The translations under genes and the position numbers were made by a program. Of a DNA stretch of 8,318 nt, positions 1 through 4,761 are shown piece by piece. Under the pieces are notes generated by a model that worked only from the letters and a program-made list of their open reading frames with translations, was not told where the DNA came from and made no database searches. Within the stretch, counting starts at the first letter, position 1. Each line of letters opens with the position of its first letter. The DNA is from Acidobacteriota bacterium (lineage in GTDB: Bacteria; Acidobacteriota; Terriglobia; Terriglobales; Acidobacteriaceae): positions 1 to 8,318 of the forward strand of contig JAJZJJ010000097.1 of the NCBI GenBank assembly GCA_021810175.1. Reading direction: 5' to 3'.

Positions 1-521
1 CGGACGGCAACCAGAACATTTTCCTGGCGACGCATGACGGCATGGCCATCCGGTTCGGCGAAGAAGACGTGCGATCCATGGGGCGTCCCGCGCATGGAGT
101 CCGCGGCATCGACCTCGGCAAGCACGACTGGGTAGTGGGTCTCGCGGTCACACCCAAGCCCAAAAACGGCGAAATGGCTCTCATCCTCAGCATCACCGAA
201 AACGGCTTTGGCAAGCGCACCACCGTCGAGGAGTACCGGCTCCAGACCCGCGGCGGCAAAGGCGTCATTAACGTCAAAACCACCTCGCGCAACGGCAAGG
301 TCGTCGGCATTCAGCTCGTCGATGAAACCTCGGAACTGATCCTGATCAGCCAGTACGGCAAAATCATCCGCATCGACACCACCACCGTGCGCGCGGCCGG
401 ACGCTCCACCCAGGGCGTGAAGCTGCTAAACATCGAAGAAGGCGACAAAGTGGCAGCCGCCGTGGTCATCCCGCCGGAAGAAGCCAGGGCCGAGCCGGAA
501 AACGGCACCCTGCTCCAGTAA
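1..521 (+). CDS. gyrA: DNA gyrase subunit A, C-terminal part (5' end outside window)
   Basis: This is the end of the gyrase A subunit, which cuts and rejoins DNA during ATP-driven negative supercoiling. The visible 172 residues are read from base 3, and the frame is open to the window edge. They belong to the C-terminal beta-pinwheel that wraps DNA. Recognisable blade signatures are NIFLATHDGMAIRF, followed by the GRPAHGVRGI segment, and later LQTRGGKGVINVKT and SQYGKIIRI. The catalytic tyrosine domain and the GyrA box lie upstream and are not seen. The tail after the last blade is short and acidic (EEARAEPENG) and ends at TAA 519-521. ParC shares the fold, but the regular GVRGI and RGGKG blade motifs and the completeness of the pinwheel favour GyrA. 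A long hairpin begins 17 bases after the stop. Confidence 0.93.
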   Translation, partial: DGNQNIFLATHDGMAIRFGEEDVRSMGRPAHGVRGIDLGKHDWVVGLAVTPKPKNGEMALILSITENGFGKRTTVEEYRLQTRGGKGVINVKTTSRNGKVVGIQLVDETSELILISQYGKIIRIDTTTVRAAGRSTQGVKLLNIEEGDKVAAAVVIPPEEARAEPENGTLLQ

Positions 522-537
522 AACCTGAACAACCTTT

Positions 538-581
538 ACAGACACGATGGCCGCTCCCTCAGGAGCGGCCATCGTGTCTGT
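538..581 (+). terminator. Long perfect hairpin after gyrA, probable transcription terminator
   Basis: Bases 538-557 and 562-581 are exact reverse complements, giving a 20-bp stem closed by the loop CTCA (558-561). A possible G-U pair extends the base of the stem. It starts 17 bases after the gyrA stop codon, where a terminator is expected. There is no T-run on either side, so it is not a textbook intrinsic terminator. It could instead act as an RNA 3'-end stabiliser or a Rho-assisted stop. The ATG at 547 sits inside the left arm, which argues against using that ATG as the start of the next gene. Confidence 0.7.
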
Positions 582-651
582 GCCAATCGTCATCTCTCAC
601 AGAGAGGCCTTCGTCCACGTCCAACAATCGTCATTGCCTGCATTCGACCAG

Positions 652-1326
652 ATGCTTCCCACAAATCGATCCCGGAGCGTTGATATTGCCGAGTTGGCGA
701 TCGGATACGTTCTCATCCTGGCGGTCATCTGGACGCCGAATCCGGCACAAAGATTCCTGTACTGGACCGCCTTCCTGTGGATCGCGGTGACGTCCATTCG
801 CCGCTGGAAGCAGACAAAGCCCAGCGGCCTCGGCCTGCGAGGCCTCCTGCCTTCCCTCTGGGTGGCGGCGGCCGCAGCAGCTCTCTTCTCCCTCGGCATT
901 GGACTGGCTCACTGGGCCGGCAGTCTGCACGCGCTCTATGGCCCCCTGCCCGTCCTGGCACATGTCGGAGAATACGCCATCTGGGCGCTGATGCAGCAGT
1001 TCATCCTGCAGGTCTTCGTACTGTTGCGGCTCCTGCGACTGGGGATGCGTCGCTCGATGGCCGTGGCGCTCTCAGCGGCTATGTTTGGGGCGGCGCACAT
1101 TCCCAACCCCATCCTGGCTCCGGCCGCGACGCTCTGGGCCGCCCTTTCCTGCATCCTCTATCTGCGCTACAGAAACCTGTACCCGATTGCCGTGGCTCAT
1201 GCCTTCCTCGGAATGTGCCTGGCCATCTCCATCCCCAACGCCATCAATCACCACATGCGCGTTGGACTGGGCTATATCCGTTATCCAGGCGTTCACCGCA
1301 GCCACCTGGAAGTCACTGCCCGCTGA
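652..1326 (+). CDS. CPBP (CAAX-protease-like) family integral membrane protein, probably with altered catalytic motif
   Basis: A polytopic membrane protein of 224 residues with about seven hydrophobic segments. It resembles the CPBP/Abi family of glutamic intramembrane proteases. Family motif 2 (FxxxH) is present as FGAAH, with the His at residue 149. The third-motif His is in VAHAFLG at residue 183. Motif 1, normally EExxxR, reads QQFILQ at residues 115-120, so both glutamates and the arginine are replaced. An acidic residue exists nearby (E107 in HVGEYAIW). It may therefore be inactive or use a different mechanism. The frame is open upstream to an ATG at 547, but that codon lies inside the gyrA hairpin and the added residues look non-native. 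The ATG at 652 is preferred although no good Shine-Dalgarno is visible, and a TTG at 634 is also possible. The gene ends 27 bases before the convergent stop of the propeller gene. Family assignment is moderately sure; substrate unknown. Confidence 0.72.
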   Translation: MLPTNRSRSVDIAELAIGYVLILAVIWTPNPAQRFLYWTAFLWIAVTSIRRWKQTKPSGLGLRGLLPSLWVAAAAAALFSLGIGLAHWAGSLHALYGPLPVLAHVGEYAIWALMQQFILQVFVLLRLLRLGMRRSMAVALSAAMFGAAHIPNPILAPAATLWAALSCILYLRYRNLYPIAVAHAFLGMCLAISIPNAINHHMRVGLGYIRYPGVHRSHLEVTAR

Positions 1327-1353
1327 TCGCCCCGGGAAAGAGCATCAGCCTGC

Positions 1354-3150
1354 TCAGGGCTTCGGCTTCCCTGGACGAATTCGCGAAGCCGGCACGATGC
1401 CTGTCCCCTCCAGCACCGAATAGAAGTGGTCCGCCGCCAGATTCTTCATCCGCTCCACCTCGCCGGACGGCCAGTGAATCACCACACTGTCGATTTTCGT
1501 CGCGGTGCCCAGTCCGAAGTGCACCCGCAGATCGTTCTGTGACAAGTAGCTTCCACCACTCTGCACCCAGGAGGTCTGCGTCATGCCGCCGGCGCGAATC
1601 TGTACCCGCGCGCCAATCGCCAGACGGTTACTCTTCGTCCCCTGCAGCTCAAAGCTCACCCAGTGGCGGCCAGGCACGCCCAGATTGCGCAGGATCATCG
1701 GCTTTCCGTCGATGTTCTCCACCACCAGATCCAGCCATCCGTTATTGAACAGATCGCCCACCGCAAGTCCCCGCGAGGCCTGCTTCTCCATCAGCGCCGT
1801 TCCGGCCTCGTCGCTCGCGTTGCAGAACTTGCCGTTGCCCTCATTCATCAGCAGCATCTTCGGCTGAAGATAGTTATGCACCTGCGGATAGACGTGCCCG
1901 CTGACCGCCACCAGATCCAGCCATCCATCGTTATCCACATCGGCAAATGCATCGCCCCACTGGAGCAGAGGTATCGAAGGTCCGGCAACTCCAGCCGGCC
2001 AGGAAACCTCAGTGAAATCCCAGTTGCCGTCATTCCGGTACAGATCGTCATTCTCGTTCTCGAAGTTGGTCACGAAAATCGACGGGCGCCCCGTGTGCAG
2101 ATAATCGCCCACCGCAACACCCATCGATGCCTGCTCGGACCCGTCCTCGCTAAACGCCGTGCCGGAGTCGAAACCTATCTCCTTGAATTTTCCGTTGCCG
2201 AGGTTCTTGAACAGATAATTCGGCGTGGAATCGTTACCGACATAGATATCCTGACGGCCTGTGTTATTGAAATCCGCCCACACCACCCCCAGCCCGTAGT
2301 AGTGGTGCGGGCCGCTGATCCCCGCCTGCTTCGAAACGTCCGTGAATGTCCCGTTGCCGTTGTTGTGAAACAGCGTATCGCTCGTCCCGGGCAGTCCCCG
2401 GGGACCGCACTGGACCGCAATACCCATGTACCGGCACGTCGGCGCACTCCCGAATTTGGGCAGATCTTTGAGGTTGAATCCGACATAATGCGTCACCATC
2501 AGATCCACGTACCCATCGTTGTCGTAATCCCCAAACGCCGCCCCCGTGGCGAACCCCGGTGCGCCAACCCCCGCCTTCTTCGTCACGTCCGTAAACGTCC
2601 CGTTGCCGTTGTTGCGATACAGAATGCTATGGCCCAGGCAGGTGATGTAGAGATCGGGCCACCCGTCGTTGTTGTAATCTCCCACCGCTCCGCCCATGGC
2701 GATGCAGGAATGCGTCAGCCCCGATCCCGCCGTAACGTTGGTGAAGGTGCCGTTGCCGTTGTTGCGGTAGAGCGCCCCGTAAACTTTCTTGCCGTGCAGG
2801 GCCATATTCACCGTCGGCCCATTCGTAAAATAGATATCCGGCCACCCATCCCGGTTGTAGTCGATCAGGATCACCCCGCCGCCCATCGAATCGGGAATAT
2901 AGCGCTTGTTCGGCGCCGATGTATGAACGAAATGAATCCCCGCCTTCTGCGTTACGTCAACGAACTGCGGAATCGGCCGCCCCGCGCACGCGTTGGACGC
3001 GGCCGATGCAGCCCTGGACTGCGCCTGCAGAGGCGCAACAGGCAGCGCCGCCAGCAACGTACTCAGCAGCCAGACAAATGCCGGCGTCGCGCGGAGACGT
3101 GCAGATCCGCCGCTGCCGGCCCGGACAATCGCGTGCTGGAGAACTCGCAT
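1354..3150 (-). CDS. CRTAC1-like secreted FG-GAP/VCBS beta-propeller protein with ASPIC/UnbV C-terminal domain
   Basis: A 598-residue exported protein. From the ATG at 3150-3148 the N-terminus has a basic stretch, a hydrophobic core (FVWLLSTLLAALPV) and a likely signal-peptidase site after LQA, near residue 43. Residues ~60-485 hold about seven FG-GAP/VCBS blades with Ca-binding-type loops. Examples are DYNRDGWPD (from residue 97), DYNNDGWPD (from 158), DYDNDGYVD (from 208) and, later, DVDNDGWLD. Each is paired with an NNGNGTFxxVT-type strand. Residues ~490-585 match the ASPIC/UnbV domain (GRHWVSFEL, GARVQIRAGG, SGGSYLSQNDLRVHFGLG, IHWPSGEVE). Such proteins are common in acidobacterial envelopes and resemble integrin-type and CRTAC1 propellers; their biochemical role is not established. 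The frame stays open to an ATG at 3282, but only the 3150 start puts the signal peptide at the N-terminus. GAGGTG directly abuts this ATG, an unusually short spacing. The gene is divergent from the VWFA-like gene. Confidence 0.9.
   Translation of the reverse strand: MRVLQHAIVRAGSGGSARLRATPAFVWLLSTLLAALPVAPLQAQSRAASAASNACAGRPIPQFVDVTQKAGIHFVHTSAPNKRYIPDSMGGGVILIDYNRDGWPDIYFTNGPTVNMALHGKKVYGALYRNNGNGTFTNVTAGSGLTHSCIAMGGAVGDYNNDGWPDLYITCLGHSILYRNNGNGTFTDVTKKAGVGAPGFATGAAFGDYDNDGYVDLMVTHYVGFNLKDLPKFGSAPTCRYMGIAVQCGPRGLPGTSDTLFHNNGNGTFTDVSKQAGISGPHHYYGLGVVWADFNNTGRQDIYVGNDSTPNYLFKNLGNGKFKEIGFDSGTAFSEDGSEQASMGVAVGDYLHTGRPSIFVTNFENENDDLYRNDGNWDFTEVSWPAGVAGPSIPLLQWGDAFADVDNDGWLDLVAVSGHVYPQVHNYLQPKMLLMNEGNGKFCNASDEAGTALMEKQASRGLAVGDLFNNGWLDLVVENIDGKPMILRNLGVPGRHWVSFELQGTKSNRLAIGARVQIRAGGMTQTSWVQSGGSYLSQNDLRVHFGLGTATKIDSVVIHWPSGEVERMKNLAADHFYSVLEGTGIVPASRIRPGKPKP
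2350..2764 (-). repeat. Near-identical DNA repeats encoding NNGNGTF blade motifs
   Basis: Three propeller blades share the 15-mer CCGTTGCCGTTGTTG (+ strand) at 2351-2365, 2600-2614 and 2750-2764, within longer similar stretches. They encode the NNGNGTF strand followed by V(T/S) on the minus strand. The spacing is about 249 and 150 bases. The identity extends to synonymous positions, which suggests recent internal duplication or conversion among blades. Codon bias combined with a strongly conserved motif is an alternative cause. Confidence 0.7.
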
Positions 3151-3155
3151 CACCT

Positions 3156-3199
3156 CGGCCTGAAACCCACTATAAATCCGGGCTGAAACCACTGTATAA
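3156..3199 (-). promoter_or_regulatory. Two tandem promoter-like repeats upstream of the propeller gene
   Basis: Two imperfect direct copies lie at 3156-3175 and 3179-3199. Read on the minus strand, each is a TTATA element, then GTGG or GTGGG, then TTTCAG and a GC-rich end. Each contains a -10-like hexamer: TATAGT (3174-3169) and TATACA (3198-3193), 24 bases apart. The nearer one would give a leader of only about 11 bases before the ATG at 3150; the farther one about 35 bases. No convincing -35 box was found at the usual spacing. The repeat may be a duplicated promoter core or a two-site operator. Confidence 0.45.
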
Positions 3200-3438
3200 G
3201 GCCCGCAACCCGGGTACGCGACCTCCTCCGTCCGCGTCCACGTTTTTCTCAACACGCCAACACCGGCACGGCCCCAGCGCACTCAGACCCAGCAGTCCGT
3301 TGCTCCCTTCATCGGATTGGACTATCCTCCGGCGTAAGAAGCCTCGCGGCCGTATCTACACAGGTTGCCTCCCGCGTTAAACCTCCACCTCCCTTCCGCC
3401 GTCTAACCGGTAATCTCAGGGCCTCGCGAGTCAAAACA
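3200..3438. other. Divergent intergenic region between propeller and VWFA-like genes
   Basis: This non-coding stretch separates two divergent genes for exported proteins, so it should hold the promoter of the + strand gene. TTGGAC at 3317-3322 resembles a -35 box, but no good -10 follows at 16-18 bases, and TATCTA at 3353-3358 is too far away. An open frame on the minus strand runs through part of it (to 3282) as an extension of the propeller gene. That extension lacks secretory character and is probably not translated. No RNA gene or strong hairpin was seen. Confidence 0.4.
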
Positions 3439-4614
3439 ATGAATGCTTCGATTCCCTTCCGCCTGTCCATGGCCACTGCCGCTTTGGCGGCGCTGTCTGT
3501 TCTCCTTCCTTTTCAGGCAGGCGCTCAGTCCATGGGCTCCATCACCCTGCCTGTAACAGTCGTGGATGGACACGGCCGGCCGGTGAAGAACCTCCAGGCC
3601 TCCGACCTCATCCTCACAGACAATGGCGGAAAGCAGAAAATCGAATCGTTCACTCCTGTTTCGCCGGCCACACCCGCTCCCAAATCCTTCGGGCTCGTGG
3701 TCCAGACAACGTCCAGCCAGGAGGCTGAACTGGGCGACGAACGGCTGGCCGGCGTCTACTTTGTCGACCACACCCTCTCCGGCACCCAGGACAAAATCTT
3801 CGTCGTCGACTATGCCCATGAGGTTGACCTGCTCTCGAATCCCACCGCAAAGGTCAACACCCTGCATGACGCCGTCAACCAGCTCGGACAACGCCAGTTT
3901 GGCGACCAAAGCAAAGGCAAGGGCAGCAAAAACACCCCACCGCATTTGGCGCCCAGCGAAGGCGGGGCAAGACTCTACGACGCCATCTATCTGGCCTCGA
4001 AGGAAGTAATGAAGAAGGTCTCCGGGCAGCATGTCCTGATCGTCGTGGGCGACGGAATCGACCGCGGCAGTAAGGTTTCCATGCAGAAGGCCATTCGGGC
4101 CGCCCAGGATTCCAACACCGCCGTCTTCGCCATCTACTTCAGAGGCCAGCAGCAGCGAAAGAAGCACAACATGGGACGGGATCGGCGCGGACCGCTCGGC
4201 GGCGGATTCCCCGGACGAATGCCTGCTGCTTATCCGCGCGGCGGCTATCCCGGCGGTGGCGGCTATCCAGGCGGCTACCCGCGCGGCGGAGGCTATCCAG
4301 GCGGTGGCGGCTACCCCGGCGGCAATACCGGAGGCCAGCAGCCACGCCCCGCGGAGCACCCCGCCAGGCAATATGCGAATGGCAAACAGACCCTCGAACA
4401 CATCTGTTCCGAGACCGGCGGATACATGGTCGAGGGCAAGCACGACAAGGCGGAAAAATCTTTCGACAAGATCACCAACCTGCTCAACCACCAGTACAAG
4501 CTGATCTTTGTTCCCAGCAAAGGCGCCCAAGAATCTGACTTCCAGCAGCTCAGCCTGAAGGCGTTTCGGAAAGACGTTTATCCGTTAATGCAGCAGGGCT
4601 ATCTCGGACGATAG
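3439..4614 (+). CDS. VWFA-related acidobacterial domain protein (TIGR03436-like), secreted, with Gly-rich insertion
   Basis: A 391-residue exported protein. Residues 1-30 form a signal peptide (hydrophobic core ATAALAALSVLLPF, probable cleavage after AGA or AGAQ). Residues ~34-75 form a short beta-rich N-terminal region (LPVTVVDGHGRPVKNLQASDLILTDNG is typical of this family; shown for orientation as separate strands around residues 37-62). The VWA fold covers ~83-235: FGLVVQTTSSQ at 84-94, FVVDYAHEVDLL at 121-132, GGARLYDAIYLA at 175-186, LIVVGDGID at 200-208 and VFAIYF at 229-234. A Gly/Tyr/Pro-rich insertion (~250-300) precedes the conserved end (LEHICSETGGYMVEG, then HQYKLIFVP). The MIDAS signature DxSxS is expected at 89-93 but reads QTTSS. 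The family's usual GGT is GGA at 175-177, so metal binding looks lost. The start at 3439 gives a sensible signal peptide, though no strong Shine-Dalgarno is visible. Function unknown; an envelope role is inferred. Confidence 0.87.
   Translation: MNASIPFRLSMATAALAALSVLLPFQAGAQSMGSITLPVTVVDGHGRPVKNLQASDLILTDNGGKQKIESFTPVSPATPAPKSFGLVVQTTSSQEAELGDERLAGVYFVDHTLSGTQDKIFVVDYAHEVDLLSNPTAKVNTLHDAVNQLGQRQFGDQSKGKGSKNTPPHLAPSEGGARLYDAIYLASKEVMKKVSGQHVLIVVGDGIDRGSKVSMQKAIRAAQDSNTAVFAIYFRGQQQRKKHNMGRDRRGPLGGGFPGRMPAAYPRGGYPGGGGYPGGYPRGGGYPGGGGYPGGNTGGQQPRPAEHPARQYANGKQTLEHICSETGGYMVEGKHDKAEKSFDKITNLLNHQYKLIFVPSKGAQESDFQQLSLKAFRKDVYPLMQQGYLGR
4234..4323 (+). repeat. Two tandem 45-bp units coding for a Gly-Tyr-Pro-rich segment
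   Basis: Units at 4234-4278 and 4279-4323 each encode PRGG(G)YPGGGGYPGG-type peptides (residues 266-280 and 281-295). They are closely similar at DNA level, with a one-codon shift in the Gly run. A further GG(F/Y)P-like stretch precedes them (GGGFPGR, residues 254-260). The composition suggests a flexible loop or linker inserted between the last VWA strand and the C-terminal conserved segment. Confidence 0.8.
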
Positions 4615-4620
4615 CCCTGC
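4593..4620 (+). terminator. Hairpin overlapping the stop codon of the VWFA-like gene
   Basis: GCAGGGCTAT (4593-4602) is the exact reverse complement of ATAGCCCTGC (4611-4620), a 10-bp stem with an 8-base loop. The TAG stop (4612-4614) lies inside the right arm. No T-run follows, so terminator function is only inferred from the position at the gene end. Confidence 0.5.
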
Positions 4621-4741
4621 ATCGGCGCACTCCCCTGTTGCTCACTGCTCCACAGCCTCGCGCAAACAGCCTCGCCAGGTGACGAAAGCGTACGATCGGG
4701 ACGGCACGCCTCCATCCTCTGCGGCCATGATTCATTATGCT

Positions 4742-4759
4742 GAGAGGTGGGAATCTCCC
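4742..4759 (+). promoter_or_regulatory. Shine-Dalgarno-like purine tract that decides the receptor start
   Basis: GAGAGGTGGGA (4742-4752) is the only good ribosome-binding tract upstream of the receptor. The GTG at 4747 falls inside it, so the ATG at 4762 is the better start. A small GGGA/TCCC stem with loop ATC (4749-4759) lies between tract and ATG and could shorten the otherwise long spacing. Confidence 0.5.
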
Positions 4760-4761
4760 GT

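Noticed and set aside
547..651. Upstream start (ATG 547) for the CPBP-like gene
   Set aside because: The codon lies within the left arm of the gyrA hairpin and the added residues are mostly translation of the hairpin itself, so ATG 652 is preferred.
777..1748. A 323-residue + strand frame spanning the CPBP and propeller 3' ends
   Set aside because: It crosses two genes in another frame, is Pro/Ser/Arg-rich and has no recognisable domain.
1663..3186. A 507-residue open frame on the + strand, antisense to the propeller gene
   Set aside because: It is a by-product of GC-rich codon use on the opposite strand. Its product is rich in Arg/Val/Ile/His repeats mirroring the blades and shows no recognisable domain, while the minus-strand frame has clear FG-GAP and ASPIC motifs.
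3151..3282. Upstream start (ATG 3282) for the propeller gene
   Set aside because: It would bury the signal peptide 44 residues inside the protein and would run through the promoter-like repeats.
3403..4530. A 375-residue open frame on the minus strand, antisense to the VWFA-like gene
   Set aside because: The product is low-complexity with no recognised motif. The + strand frame has a signal peptide and VWA-family segments in order.
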